A stretch of 64,000 nt of DNA from JACOND01 sp965202795 (GCA_965202795.1 OZ241848.1:310001-374000); one strand, 5' to 3'; positions 25,605 through 34,986 are shown, numbered from the stretch's first letter. Notes: generated by a model from the sequence alone, not told the origin. A program made the numbers and translations.

Positions 25605-26537
25605 TCACTCTATGTTTTGGGCCTGCTCCCTGATTCTCTCGACCGCTGCCTTGCCCTCGACAGCCTGAAAGGTTAGATCCCCCAGTTGAGACTTTGAGGC
25701 TATGGTGTTAAGCTCGCGGGCCAGCTCCTGAGCGTAAAACTCAAGCCTTTTGCCCACAGGCTCCGCCGCGGCGGAGAGCTGCTGAAAATGCCTCAAGTGC
25801 TCCTCCACACGGACCATTTCCTCGTTGATATCGTATTTTTCGCGATCAAATTTTTCCCGGACGGAAAGCTCATCCGGCCAGCCGCCGGGCGCTTTTTCTG
25901 AATAATTGGCAATGGCCTGTTTTTTCTTCAGCTCCCTGCCCTGCTTTTGGATCTGCTTTTGGCCCTGCTTTTTGCTCAGCGCCTTGACCTTTTTCATGAT
26001 CGCCCGCAGGGATCTTGCCTGGACCAGCAGATCTTTTTTGAGCGAGGCCCCCTCGCGGGATCTTTCCCGCAGGCAGGCCCGAAGAGCCTTTTGAAAAACC
26101 AGCCGGACAATTTTCCTCTCCCCCTGACTCAGCGGCAAAGGCTGCTTGATCGCCTGCGCCACGCCCTCTTTTTCCATCAGGCTTTCCATGCTGATGGCGG
26201 CGCTGGCCTTCATCGCGCGGGCGGCTTTTTGATAAAGATTTTTCCATTTTTGCGCATGCTCCCTGCTCCACTGCAAAATCAGCCGCGGCGGCGGCCGGGA
26301 GGGGAAGCGGTCCATGCGGACAATAAACAGCCCCCGCCGCCCCTTTTGAGAGATCAGCTTCTGAAGATCCGGCTCCAAGGGGGCATAAAAAGAGGGGGTG
26401 TAGAATTTTATATCCAAAAATCGGGAGTTGACTGACTTCACGCTAAGCTCCAGGCGGAAGCTTTTGTTTTGCGCCGAAGCAGCCCCAAAGCCTGTCATGC
26501 TGTTCATATCCGCCTTTTCGGAGACATTTAAAGACAT
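25605..26537 (-). CDS. yicC: YicC/YloC family endoribonuclease
   Basis: Family members are RNA endonucleases found next to gmk. Seen here: SMTGFGAASAQNKSFRLELSVKSVNSRFLDI at the N-terminus, REKFDREKYDINEEMVRVEEHL, and the hallmark GKRLEFYAQELARELNTIASKS near the C-terminus. ATG 26537 directly abuts the upstream gene's stop (TAAATG); MNSMTGFG at 26507 would match the family N-terminus better. A Lys/Gln-rich stretch (residues about 185-210) is an unusual lineage insert. Confidence 0.93.
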   Translation of the reverse strand: MSLNVSEKADMNSMTGFGAASAQNKSFRLELSVKSVNSRFLDIKFYTPSFYAPLEPDLQKLISQKGRRGLFIVRMDRFPSRPPPRLILQWSREHAQKWKNLYQKAARAMKASAAISMESLMEKEGVAQAIKQPLPLSQGERKIVRLVFQKALRACLRERSREGASLKKDLLVQARSLRAIMKKVKALSKKQGQKQIQKQGRELKKKQAIANYSEKAPGGWPDELSVREKFDREKYDINEEMVRVEEHLRHFQQLSAAAEPVGKRLEFYAQELARELNTIASKSQLGDLTFQAVEGKAAVERIREQAQNIE

Positions 26538-27164
26538 TTAAAAGGGAAAGCTGAGATAAGCTGTGGCGGTGTGGGAAAGCGCGCCGCAGCTCCGGCCCTT
26601 GATATAAAGAGGCATATACTCCAGATTGAGGCTCAAAAACGGCAGGGAAAAATAACTCAGCCCGATTTTGCCCCCCATGATCTGGCAGGAGACAGCCCGC
26701 TCCTCTGTCCCCGGCCCGGAAATCCTGGCAAAAGACAGCCCGGGAACAAAAACCCCCGGCATCAGGGCGGCGTAAACCCGAAACAAAAGCGGCAGCCTGT
26801 AGGAGACAAACAGGCCGGCCAAAAAAGGCGTCATGCCCCTCTCGCTGCCCAGCCCCCCCCACATTCCCGCGGCGGCGTCCGCGCCAAGCGCCAGGCCGAG
26901 GGATTTGTAGCCCGCCCGAACGCCCAGCATGGGGCCGGCATAATACCTGCTGTCAAGCAGGTAGCCTGCGGCATTGCGGACTGTTTTTAGGGAGCCTTCG
27001 GCAGGCTGCGGAGCGGCTTTGGGATTGACCAGCGCCAGGCTGTATCCTGTGTAAGGCTCTATGTAAAAATCAGCCGCAGCGCGCCTTTCAGAAAGCGGAA
27101 AGCCCAAAAGCAGGGCCGCAAAAGGCAGGGCGGCCCGGAAAAGCCGGCTGAAGGGGGGGATCAT
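26538..27164 (-). CDS. predicted small outer-membrane beta-barrel protein
   Basis: 208 residues. Signal peptide (LFRAALPFAALLLGFPLSERRAAA), then DFYIEPYTGYSLALVN as a first strand, repeated Gly/aromatic strands (MLGVRAGYKSLGLALGADAA, IGLSYFSLPFLSLNLEYMPLY) and a C-terminal Phe (TATAYLSFPF). It resembles OmpW/OMP_b-brl proteins in size and pattern. It is the first gene of the yicC-gmk cluster, its stop touching the yicC ATG. Confidence 0.8.
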   Translation of the reverse strand: MIPPFSRLFRAALPFAALLLGFPLSERRAAADFYIEPYTGYSLALVNPKAAPQPAEGSLKTVRNAAGYLLDSRYYAGPMLGVRAGYKSLGLALGADAAAGMWGGLGSERGMTPFLAGLFVSYRLPLLFRVYAALMPGVFVPGLSFARISGPGTEERAVSCQIMGGKIGLSYFSLPFLSLNLEYMPLYIKGRSCGALSHTATAYLSFPF

Positions 27165-27413
27165 TTCAAAAACAGCATAGAGAGCGCGGCCTGTTTCGTC
27201 AATCCTTTATTTTTTTGTTTGTCTTTTTGCCCTCAGGCATGGTTTTCTTTATTTGGATTTCGGATCGTTTGCCCGCAGGCTTGAAGCCTCCAGACAAAAC
27301 CCGGCATTTTGCCCGCATGGCTTTTCTCTATGACACAAAATTATTGTCTCTGGATTGCGGGCAGCCGGCGGGCGGAGGGGGCGCCCCCTTTATAAAGGGG
27401 CTTTTTGTTAGAG

Positions 27414-28334
27414 ATGACAGCAAAATCAATTTTCAGGTCTTACAGCCAGCTCACAAAATCAGGGCTTTCGGGTTTTGTTCTGCTGACGGGCTGCGCCGGA
27501 TATTTTTTGGCGCTGAGCGCGGCCCCTGATTTTTCAGCGCCCCGGGCGGGCGCGGCGGGGCCAATCTCCTGGGGGGCGTTTTTTTGTTTTTTGGCGGGGC
27601 TTTATTTTGTCTCCGCCGGCAGCTTTGTTTTAAATCAGGCGCAGGAGTGGCGGCTGGACCGGCGGATGGCCCGCGCCCGAAACCGCCCCATTGCCAAAGG
27701 AAAAATCTCCCCCCTGCAGGGGTATATCCTGGCGGCCGGGATGCTTCTGTTTGGGCATTTTCTTCTGCTGATTTTGAATCCGCTGGCGGCGGCTTTGGCC
27801 GGCCTGGCTGTTTTGCTTTATAACGGATTTTACACGCTTCTTTGGAAAAAGCGCTTAAGCCATGGCGCTGTGCCTGGCGCGATCCCCGGCGCGCTTCCGC
27901 CGGTTATCGGCTATTCTCTTGGGGGGAGGGGGGTGTTCACGCCGGAGTGCATCTACCTGTTTGCCCTTATGTTTTTGTGGCAGATGCCGCATTTTTGGAG
28001 CCTTGCCATCCGCTGCCGGGAGGACTACCGCCGCGGCGGCGTCCCTGTTCTGCCGGCGGCCCGCGGGGTGGAAAGCGCGCTCCGCGAAATGAGCTTTTAC
28101 ACCACAGCCTACTTAGGCATGGCCCTGATTTCCCCTCTTTTTTTAAAGGCCGGGCTGATGTATCTGCTGTTTTTGCCGCCTCTGGCAGTCAAAATTTTTT
28201 ATGAGTTTTGGCGCTATGCCGAAAACCAGTCCCGCTGGCTGAGGTTTTTCCTCTGGGTGAACGGGAGCCTTTTGATCTGCCTGTTTGTCCCTGTGGCGGA
28301 CAAATGGCTGTTTTATTTTCTGGAGCGCTTTTAG
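27414..28334 (+). CDS. ctaB: protoheme IX farnesyltransferase (heme O synthase)
   Basis: Polytopic inner-membrane prenyltransferase (UbiA superfamily) that adds farnesyl to heme B to make heme O for terminal oxidases. The first Asp-rich motif region reads NQAQEWRLDRRMARARNRPI, followed by YNGFYTLLWKKRLSHGAVPG, AIPGALPPVIGY and LFLWQMPHFWSLAIRCREDY. The first motif has E-W where N-x3-D is usual, but DRRMARARNRP is kept. Length (306) is normal. ATG 27414 is chosen over an upstream TTG. No oxidase structural gene is in the window. Confidence 0.93.
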   Translation: MTAKSIFRSYSQLTKSGLSGFVLLTGCAGYFLALSAAPDFSAPRAGAAGPISWGAFFCFLAGLYFVSAGSFVLNQAQEWRLDRRMARARNRPIAKGKISPLQGYILAAGMLLFGHFLLLILNPLAAALAGLAVLLYNGFYTLLWKKRLSHGAVPGAIPGALPPVIGYSLGGRGVFTPECIYLFALMFLWQMPHFWSLAIRCREDYRRGGVPVLPAARGVESALREMSFYTTAYLGMALISPLFLKAGLMYLLFLPPLAVKIFYEFWRYAENQSRWLRFFLWVNGSLLICLFVPVADKWLFYFLERF

Positions 28335-28514
28335 CGAGCTTTTTCGCTGTTTTGCTTTTGAGGCTGTGTCTGGTTTCTGCTTGGCTTGGCAAGCCATAAT
28401 GTCTTCTCCCCCCCGGCGAAGGCCCTGAAAAACCGCCTCCAAGGCGCGGCAGCCCTGCTTTTCCCCTGCGCGGGGGGCCGGAGAGGCGCCTTTCAATTCA
28501 AGAGCCCCTAATTT
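28335..28514. repeat. convergent intergenic region with dispersed repeat copy B
   Basis: 28381-28442 read on the minus strand is the second copy of the terminator-like repeat (GCGCCT-TGG-AGGCG followed by TTTTT, then CAGGGCCTTCGCCGGGGGG). It could terminate the lipoprotein transcript's opposite strand; no gene seen. Confidence 0.55.
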
Positions 28515-29477
28515 TTACAGGCCATCGCAAAATGTTTTAAAATCCCCCGGATCGCCATAATCACAGCGCCCGCTCCCGCAGGTTCCCTTCTCAACCATTC
28601 TGCTGTAGTCGTCTTTAAAAAACCGGGCGCGCAAAAATTTCCTCAGCTGCGAATCTGTTAAACCCGTTAAAGCGTCACAATAGTAATCCTTCATGACATT
28701 GCAGCTGGGCTTTTTATCAGAGCAGTCCTCCCAAATCAGATCATTCAGCCAGTTGTAGATATGCGGGTTGTTGTGCCTTGCGGCCAAAGTCAAAAGATTA
28801 AAAGAGCCGTAGATTTTCTCTCTCATGCCTTTTTTCACATCAGCTGATATGGCCTCAAGAGCCTCTTGCAGGATGCGGAAGTTTTTTTTGTCCCCGCTTT
28901 CTAAAACGCGCGCGAAAGTTTTATCAGCGGCGGCCTTCAGCAAAAACTCTTTGGCTTCGGATTTGCTGAGATTGCCGACAGTTCTGGCAAACTGCTTGTT
29001 GTCTATTTTGAGCAGGCATTCTAAAACGCCGGAATCAAGCTCTTCAAAATCCTCGTTTTTGATGATTTTCAAAGTGTCTTTGAATTTCTCCACAAGAGGC
29101 TCCGGCGAGCGGTAGCAGTTTGCCTTTTTTTTGGCCGAAAATATGTCATCGCAGATTTTTTCGCATGAGGAGCTTCCCCCGCACTGGGGCAGCGAGCTGT
29201 CGCGGCAGAGGCTTCGGGCGGAAAGCTCTTCCTCTTCATCTTCCCCGCGCCCGCTTTCATCATCCGCGCTGGCCAAAAGCGATTCGGGGTCAGGGCTGTG
29301 GGGGTATTTCACATGGCATGCGCTTAGAAAAAAAGCCAGAGAAAAAGCTAGACAAAAGGCCGGGCAAAAAGCTGGCCGAAAGCCATGAAAAAAACCGGCG
29401 GCCGGCGCAGCCGCCGCCGGCGGGCATTTAAAGACAAAGCGGCAAAAGCGGCGGCCGGCCGAAAAAAAATCCCCCAC
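28515..29477 (-). CDS. Cys-containing lipoprotein, paralogue of the 44.7-kb secreted protein
   Basis: Lipobox LAFFLSAC, then an acidic Ser-rich linker and a helical domain with several Cys pairs (SLCRDSSLPQCGGSSSCEKI, DCSDKKPSCNVMKDYYCDAL). NNPHIYNWLNDLI...C...C...YYCDAL aligns by eye with NNEPAFDYVHGFLI...C...C..NYCAAA of the protein at 44683-45735, so they form a family, possibly with ankyrin-like helices. The GTG at 29477 is the nearest in-frame start. ATG 29488 would give a better signal peptide but is one base out of frame across an A8 run (29462-29469). The frame also continues upstream through the 45-bp repeats. Confidence 0.75.
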   Translation of the reverse strand: MGDFFSAGRRFCRFVFKCPPAAAAPAAGFFHGFRPAFCPAFCLAFSLAFFLSACHVKYPHSPDPESLLASADDESGRGEDEEEELSARSLCRDSSLPQCGGSSSCEKICDDIFSAKKKANCYRSPEPLVEKFKDTLKIIKNEDFEELDSGVLECLLKIDNKQFARTVGNLSKSEAKEFLLKAAADKTFARVLESGDKKNFRILQEALEAISADVKKGMREKIYGSFNLLTLAARHNNPHIYNWLNDLIWEDCSDKKPSCNVMKDYYCDALTGLTDSQLRKFLRARFFKDDYSRMVEKGTCGSGRCDYGDPGDFKTFCDGL

Positions 29478-29514
29478 AAAAAGATCATCGGCGGATTGAG
29501 TTTTATTGGCAAGC

Positions 29515-29785
29515 GCTTGTTTGTTGGGACGGCCTGGCGGCCGTTCCCGCTCCGCAGCGGCTTGTTCATTGGGACGGCCTGGCGGCCATTCCCGGTCCGC
29601 AGCGGCTTGTTCATTGGGACGGCCTGGCGGCCATTCCCGGTCCGCAGCGGCTTGTTCATTGGGACAGCCTGGCGGCCGTTCCCGCTCCGCCGCGGCTTGT
29701 TCATTGGGACGGCCTGGCGGCCGTTCCCGGGCCGCCGCGGGCTTGTTCATTGGGACAGCCTGGCGGCTGTTCCCAGACCTCTGAG
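29515..29785. repeat. 45-bp tandem repeat, six copies, built from the dispersed hairpin element
   Basis: Copies start at 29515, 29560, 29605, 29650, 29695 and 29741. Each contains GCTTGTTCATTGGGAC, then the arms of the hairpin around TGGC, then CCGC(A/C)GCG. The 45-bp period keeps all frames open. On the minus strand it encodes repeats of RPNEQAAADREWPPG in frame with the lipoprotein gene downstream. Confidence 0.9.
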
Positions 29786-30059
29786 GGAGCTGCGCGCTTG
29801 TTCAGAGAGATCTCGCCGAAAACTTCAGGCCTTTGCCTAAATATTAAGCAGGGCTGACTGGCAGTCAGAAAGACTGCGCCTTTTTTTGAGGCGCCTCTAA
29901 GATAGCTTTTCTGAAAAATTAACGCGCCGCCGCCAGGTTTTAACGGCAAAAGCTGGGGTTTCCCCTCAGCAATTATGAACAGCCCTTGAATTTAAGAAAA
30001 TTTAAGATCATGTAAAATCATCCAAAAGTATGCTGAATCTGGCATCCATAGAGGTCAAT
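29786..30059. other. intergenic stretch with small palindromes before the FHA activator gene
   Basis: Contains CTGACT-GGC-AGTCAG at 29854-29868 and GCGCCT...AGGCGC at 29876-29894. Either may be a hairpin or an operator. No gene seen. Confidence 0.4.
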
Positions 30060-31478
30060 ATGCTGACACAAAAAATCCCCCCACTCCCCGGTCCGGCCCG
30101 CAGCGGATTCCTGCTCTGGGAAAGCGGCGGATCAACCGCGCAAAGGGAGGTCAAAAACTTCCTGAGCATCGGAAGGGATGAGGCCAACAAGCTGATCGTG
30201 GAGGATTTATATGTCTCCCGCCGCCATGCGCGGATAGAGAGGCGGACAGACAGGCAGTGGGGGGCCGGCTTTTTTATTATAAGGGATTTAAACAGCCGAA
30301 ACGGAGTTTTTTTAAACGGCGCGCGGATCAATCAGGCTGTTTTAAGAAATAACGACGCCATCGCCATTGGCGGCGCCCGGTTCCGCTTTTCCTTTGAAAA
30401 GGACAGCCATAAACGGAATGATCTTGCCGCGCGCAGCCTGAACGAGCGCTGGAACAGACAGCTCAGCCGCCTTCCCTATATCGCCCAAAGCGGCTGTCCT
30501 GTTTTGCTGCTTGGCCCTTCAGGATCTGGAAAGGAGATTTTGGCCCAGCTGATTCATAAAATGTCCAAAAGGGATCAAGGCCCCTTAATCAGCCTGAACT
30601 GCAGCGCTTTGACTGAATCACTTGTGGAAAGCGAGCTGTTTGGACATGTCAAGGGGAGCTACACAGGCGCCGCCAGCCGCAGAAAGGGGGCTTTTATGGC
30701 CGCCAATAATGGGACTTTGTTTTTGGACGAAATCGGGGATTTGCCGCTCAGCCTGCAGCCTAAGCTGCTTCGCGCCATTGAGCGCGGCGAGGCAAAGCCT
30801 GTGGGCGCGGACATGCCGCTAAAAACAAACGCGCGAATCATCTCCGCCACTCATCAGGATCTTCATGACAAGGCGCAATGCGGCCAATTCAGAGAAGACC
30901 TTTACTACCGCCTGAATGTGCTGGCCATCCGGGTCCCCGCTTTAAAAGAGCGAATGGAGGATTTTGAGCCTTTGCTTCAAAGCTTTGCCAGGGAAGCCAG
31001 CGCGGTGTTTTCCCCTGAAGCGGCGCAAACTCTCAAAAACTGCCAGTGGCCCGGAAACATCCGGGAGCTGAAAAACACAGTCATCAGGGCCAAAGCCATG
31101 TTTGCGTCTGAGGTTATAGACAAAGAAAAAGCTCTTTTGGCCTTGAATCATGGGGAGGGCCTTCCGCAGCCTGATCGGGAAACAAACTATCCCGCCATAG
31201 CCGCGGAGCTGAAAAGGCTCAGTCAAATAAAGAAGCGCAGCTCCCCATCGCCGGACTGTTCAAAAAAGGCCAGTTTGCTGAATGATCTAAGATCCATCGA
31301 AAAAACCGCCATCACGAAGGCTTTAAGGCGATACAAAGGAAACCAAAGCCTGTCGGCAAAGGCTTTGCGCATGCCGGCGAGCACATTCTGCCGGCGGCTT
31401 AAGGAATACAATATTGACGCGGAGAGCCTGCAGCGCTCCTTATTGCCGCCTGCGCGAATTCCTAAAACAGATTTTTGA
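30060..31478 (+). CDS. FHA-domain sigma-54-dependent transcriptional activator
   Basis: Bacterial enhancer-binding protein for RNA polymerase-sigma54. The N-terminal FHA domain (about 15-115: SIGRDEANKL, VSRRHARI, NSRNGVFLNG) binds phosphothreonine. The AAA+ domain has Walker A GPSGSGKE, Walker B GTLFLDEIGDL, and the Arg region FREDLYYRLNVLAIRVP. The sigma-contact loop reads GSYTGA instead of GAFTGA. A Fis-type helix-turn-helix closes the protein (EKTAITKALRRYKGNQSLSA). ATG 30060 has AGAGG upstream and is preferred to ATG 30030. An FHA domain points to control by a Ser/Thr kinase. The 3' end overlaps the convergent ankyrin gene by 17 bp. Confidence 0.93.
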   Translation: MLTQKIPPLPGPARSGFLLWESGGSTAQREVKNFLSIGRDEANKLIVEDLYVSRRHARIERRTDRQWGAGFFIIRDLNSRNGVFLNGARINQAVLRNNDAIAIGGARFRFSFEKDSHKRNDLAARSLNERWNRQLSRLPYIAQSGCPVLLLGPSGSGKEILAQLIHKMSKRDQGPLISLNCSALTESLVESELFGHVKGSYTGAASRRKGAFMAANNGTLFLDEIGDLPLSLQPKLLRAIERGEAKPVGADMPLKTNARIISATHQDLHDKAQCGQFREDLYYRLNVLAIRVPALKERMEDFEPLLQSFAREASAVFSPEAAQTLKNCQWPGNIRELKNTVIRAKAMFASEVIDKEKALLALNHGEGLPQPDRETNYPAIAAELKRLSQIKKRSSPSPDCSKKASLLNDLRSIEKTAITKALRRYKGNQSLSAKALRMPASTFCRRLKEYNIDAESLQRSLLPPARIPKTDF

Positions 31479-32496
31479 AAAAATCAGCGATTTTTTGAAA
31501 AACAGATGTCTTTTTTGATTTGGCCCGGCCGCTTTCCGCGCCTTTTTCCGCCGCTATGATTCGGCGCTCAGACTCCGCCCGCTTTTTCAGAAAGCTCTTA
31601 ATGGCCCCTTTTATGCTGCTCCAAAAGATTACAGCGCCCGCTCCCGCAGCGCCGGAGGCCCCTCCAGCCTCTTGAAGAATCCCGGCCAGCTCCGCATGCC
31701 CCTCCTCTTTGGCCAAATCAAAAGCGGTTTTGCCGTCTTTGCCCCTTTCATTGATTTTGTCTGTGGCGGCCGGGATTTCCAGAAGCTTTTTGAGAGCGGG
31801 AATTTCCCCCCCATAAGCGGCGGCCATCAATGGGGTCCGCCCCAGGCTGTCTGTTAGGTTTGGACTGGCCCCCGCAGACAAAAGCATGCCCATAATATCG
31901 GCGCGCCCGCTTTTCGCCGCATAAAAAATCGCGCTTCTTCCCTCATTGTCTGTTATGTCGGGGTCCGCGCCCGCGCCCAAAAGAGCGGAAACGGCGGCAG
32001 CCCGCCCCTTTATGGCCGCCTGCGCGAGAGCAGTCAGTCCATCGCTGTCCCGCTCATCAATTTTTATGCCCTCTGCCTTTAAAAGAGCTTCAACGGCGCC
32101 GGCGCTTCCGTTATAAGCCGCCCAAATCAAAGCTCCGGCGCCCTGGCTGTCTTTTATGTTGGGGTCCGCGCCCGCGCCCAAAAGAACGGAAATGGCGGCG
32201 GCCCGCCCCTTCATAGCGGCAAACATAAGAGGAGTGTATGAGCCTGACCCAGAGGTTTCCCTTTCATTGAGCATTTGCTGTAAGCTGGAGATTTTCAGCA
32301 GGCCCTCAAGAGCCTCCGCATCTCCAGCATAGGCGGCCCGCGACAAAGGGTATGAATCCCCCGAGTCAAAAATCTCCAGAATTTTTCTGTCTGAGCGAAG
32401 GCGGGCAGAGTCTTGCAGCAGCTTCTGCTCCGGCGGATTGCAGCCCGGCAGGGCCAGCCAGAAAAGCGCGCAAAAAGCGAAAGCGGCGGTTTTCAT
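31462..32496 (-). CDS. ankyrin-repeat lipoprotein
   Basis: 344 residues from ATG 32496. Lipobox LALPGC (Cys19). About seven ankyrin repeats fill residues 45-275 (TPLMFAAMKGRAAAISVLLG, AGADPNIKDSQG, LTALAQAAIKGRAAAVSALLG and others). Then comes a Gly/Ala linker and a basic amphipathic tail. It is a periplasmic-facing, envelope-anchored protein binder by family logic. An upstream start inside maeB is possible but would bury the lipoprotein signal. It begins 5 bp after maeB ends, so the two may be co-transcribed. Confidence 0.88.
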   Translation of the reverse strand: MKTAAFAFCALFWLALPGCNPPEQKLLQDSARLRSDRKILEIFDSGDSYPLSRAAYAGDAEALEGLLKISSLQQMLNERETSGSGSYTPLMFAAMKGRAAAISVLLGAGADPNIKDSQGAGALIWAAYNGSAGAVEALLKAEGIKIDERDSDGLTALAQAAIKGRAAAVSALLGAGADPDITDNEGRSAIFYAAKSGRADIMGMLLSAGASPNLTDSLGRTPLMAAAYGGEIPALKKLLEIPAATDKINERGKDGKTAFDLAKEEGHAELAGILQEAGGASGAAGAGAVIFWSSIKGAIKSFLKKRAESERRIIAAEKGAESGRAKSKKTSVFQKIADFFKNLF

Positions 32497-32500
32497 AAAA

Positions 32501-34969
32501 TCAGCCTCTTTTTGATTCTGCCCGCAATGGCTTTGCCGGCGGCTCGCCGGAGATATCCAAATCCTCATAAGCATGAACTTTAAGCGCCGTCAGGACAATG
32601 GTGTTGATGGCGTCATCCACCGAGCAGGTCCTCTGGACAATATTCACAGGCTTTTTGATTCCCATTAAAAGGGGCCCAAGAACCTCGCCAGGCCCCAGCT
32701 GCTGAACCAGCTTGTAAGCAATATTGCCGGCGTCCAGGCTGGGAAAGATCAAAACATTGGCGCCTTTGCTGTAGGCGAATCGGGGAAAAATCTCTCCGGC
32801 AATGTCCCCATTCACGGCAATATCAGCCTGGACCTCGCCCTCCACTTTTAAATCGGGCTTCCATTTTTTAACCAGAGCTGCGGCTTGTTTCATTTTTAAA
32901 GGGCTTTTCCGGCTGCCATCGCTGAAATTTACAAAGCTCAGCATGGCAATCCGCGGCTCAATCGAAAAATACCGGGCCGCCTGCGCCGCATAAATGGCAA
33001 TATGGGCGATTTGCTCCGCTGATGGATCAATGTTAAATGCCGTGTCGGCAAAAAACAAAACCCGGCTCTTAAAAAGCGCTATATTCACCCCCGCCACAAT
33101 CCCCCTCCGGCCGGAGCCAATAATCCGAAGCGAGGGCAAAATGCTTTTGGCGAAAGTGTCCGTGGCGCCTGAGACCAGGGCCGCCGCCCGGCCCTGCCGC
33201 AAAGCCATGGCGGCAAAATAATCAGGCCGGCTGAGAAGCTGGAGGGCCTCTTTTTCGCCTGTTTTTTTTATCCCGCAAAACAGCTCCGCATACTCCGAAA
33301 GCCCAGCGTCTTCGCGCGGGCAGATGATCCGCGCCGAGTCCATATATGGAAGATCAAGCTTTTTAATGGCCCGCCGGATGCGGCTTTCTTCGCCCAAAAG
33401 GACAGGCTCAAGGATTTTCTCCGGCATGAGAGCGTTCAGGGCGGTTAAAATTTTTTGGCTTTCCCCTTCGGGAAAAAATATTCTGGGAATGTTTCTGGGA
33501 GCTTGCTCAGAGGCTTGTTTGCGGCTGGGGGAGCTTTTGATCTGATGAAGGGTTTTTGCCTGCGCCGGCCCCAGCTTGTTTTTGCCAGGCTCTCCGCCGG
33601 GGCGGGGCCTGTTTTTTCTCCTAAGCTCCGCTGCCGCGGCAGGCCCGCCCGCCCCCGACTGATAAGCGTTGATTCGGTTGATGGCGGTTCGGACAAAGCC
33701 GCGGCTTTCGCTTTGCATGGTCTCCAGCCCCTGAATGTATTTTTTAAAATCCTTTATCGGCCTTCGCGCCGCGCCGCTTTCCATGGCGGCCCGCGCCACA
33801 GCCGGCGCGACTGTGGTCAAAGCCCTCAAGTCAAAAGGCTTGGGAATGATGTAATCCGGGCCGAATCGGAATGTTTCGCCCTGATAAGCTTTGGAAACCT
33901 GATGCGGCGCTCTGCTTCGGGCCAGCTGGGCCAGCGCATGGACAGCCGCCATTTTCATTGTTTCGTTGATATGGGTCGCGCGGACATCCAGGGCGCCGCG
34001 AAAAATAAAAGGGAAGCCTAAAACATTGTTCACCTGATTGGGAAAATCTGTCCGGCCCGTGGCTATGATTGCTTCAGGGCTGGCTTTTTTGGCCTCTTCA
34101 GGATGAATTTCCGGATCAGGGTTGGCCATGGCGAACACAATGGGGCGGGGGGCCATGGATTTGACCATGCCAGGGGTTAAAATCCCCTTTGCGCTCAGTC
34201 CGATAAAGGCGTCCGCGCCCCTCAGAGCCTCCGCAAGGGAGCGATGGGGGGTGTCACTGGCAAACTCCTTTTTGTGGGGATTCATCCTTTCGCGCCGGCC
34301 TTTGCGGATGACTCCAAGGGAGTCACAGATAATGATATGGCTTTTTTGAGCCCCAAGATTCAAAAGCAGCTTTGCGCAGGCAATCCCCGCGGCCCCCGCG
34401 CCGCTGAAAACAATCCGCGCCTCTTCGGGTTTTTTCCCCTGGATATGACAGGCGTTCAAAAAAGCCGCCGCTGTGATGATGGCCGTGCCGTGCTGATCGT
34501 CATGGAAAACCGGGATGCTCATTTCCCGCTCCAGGGCTGTTTCAATCTCAAAGCAGGCCGGGGCGGCAATGTCCTCCAGATTGATCCCTCCAAAAGAAGG
34601 CTCCAGGCTTTTGCAGACTGTGACAAACTCCTCGGCGGTTTTCGCTTTGATCTCTAAGTCAAAGGCGTCTATGCCGGCAAACTTTTTAAAGAGGGCGGCC
34701 TTGCCCTCCATGACAGGCTTTCCCGCCAGCGGGCCGATGTTTCCCAGGCCCAGGACCGCGCTGCCGTTTGTGACAACCGCCACAAGATTGCCTTTGGCCG
34801 TGTAGTCAAAGGCCAGATCCTGGTTTTTGGCGATCTCCCGGCATGGCTCAGCCACCCCCGGGCTGTAGGCAAGGGAGAGATCCCAGTCAGAGTCCATTTT
34901 TTTTGTGGGCTGAACCTCCAGCTTTCCTCTGGGGTTTTTTTTGTGGTAGTCAAGGGCCGCTTTTTTCAT
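32501..34969 (-). CDS. maeB: NADP-type malic enzyme fused to a phosphotransacetylase-like domain
   Basis: Oxidative decarboxylation of malate to pyruvate. The malic domain (about 1-430) shows SLAYSPGVAEPCREIA, NGSAVLGLGNIGPLAGKPVM, GGINLEDIAAPACFEIE, FHDDQHGTAI and the nucleotide loop FSGAGAAGIACA. The C-terminal domain (about 490-815) is the phosphotransacetylase-like regulatory part typical of large bacterial malic enzymes (IFFPEGESQKIL, FADTAFNIDPSAEQIA, NVLIFPSLDAGNIAYKL). The join carries a low-complexity insert (about 440-490). GAGGAG precedes the ATG, and a 12-bp repeat array begins 18 bp upstream of it, where the promoter would be expected. Confidence 0.95.
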   Translation of the reverse strand: MKKAALDYHKKNPRGKLEVQPTKKMDSDWDLSLAYSPGVAEPCREIAKNQDLAFDYTAKGNLVAVVTNGSAVLGLGNIGPLAGKPVMEGKAALFKKFAGIDAFDLEIKAKTAEEFVTVCKSLEPSFGGINLEDIAAPACFEIETALEREMSIPVFHDDQHGTAIITAAAFLNACHIQGKKPEEARIVFSGAGAAGIACAKLLLNLGAQKSHIIICDSLGVIRKGRRERMNPHKKEFASDTPHRSLAEALRGADAFIGLSAKGILTPGMVKSMAPRPIVFAMANPDPEIHPEEAKKASPEAIIATGRTDFPNQVNNVLGFPFIFRGALDVRATHINETMKMAAVHALAQLARSRAPHQVSKAYQGETFRFGPDYIIPKPFDLRALTTVAPAVARAAMESGAARRPIKDFKKYIQGLETMQSESRGFVRTAINRINAYQSGAGGPAAAAELRRKNRPRPGGEPGKNKLGPAQAKTLHQIKSSPSRKQASEQAPRNIPRIFFPEGESQKILTALNALMPEKILEPVLLGEESRIRRAIKKLDLPYMDSARIICPREDAGLSEYAELFCGIKKTGEKEALQLLSRPDYFAAMALRQGRAAALVSGATDTFAKSILPSLRIIGSGRRGIVAGVNIALFKSRVLFFADTAFNIDPSAEQIAHIAIYAAQAARYFSIEPRIAMLSFVNFSDGSRKSPLKMKQAAALVKKWKPDLKVEGEVQADIAVNGDIAGEIFPRFAYSKGANVLIFPSLDAGNIAYKLVQQLGPGEVLGPLLMGIKKPVNIVQRTCSVDDAINTIVLTALKVHAYEDLDISGEPPAKPLRAESKRG

Positions 34970-34986
34970 AACTCCTCAAAGCATCG

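Noticed and set aside
29348..29704. Antisense-style ORF starting MNKPRRSGNGRQAVP
   Set aside because: It is the 45-bp repeat in another frame; its only non-repeat part corresponds to the out-of-frame leader of the lipoprotein gene.
29515..29785. CRISPR-like array
   Set aside because: Copies are contiguous 45-bp tandem units with no unique spacers and there are no cas genes in the window.
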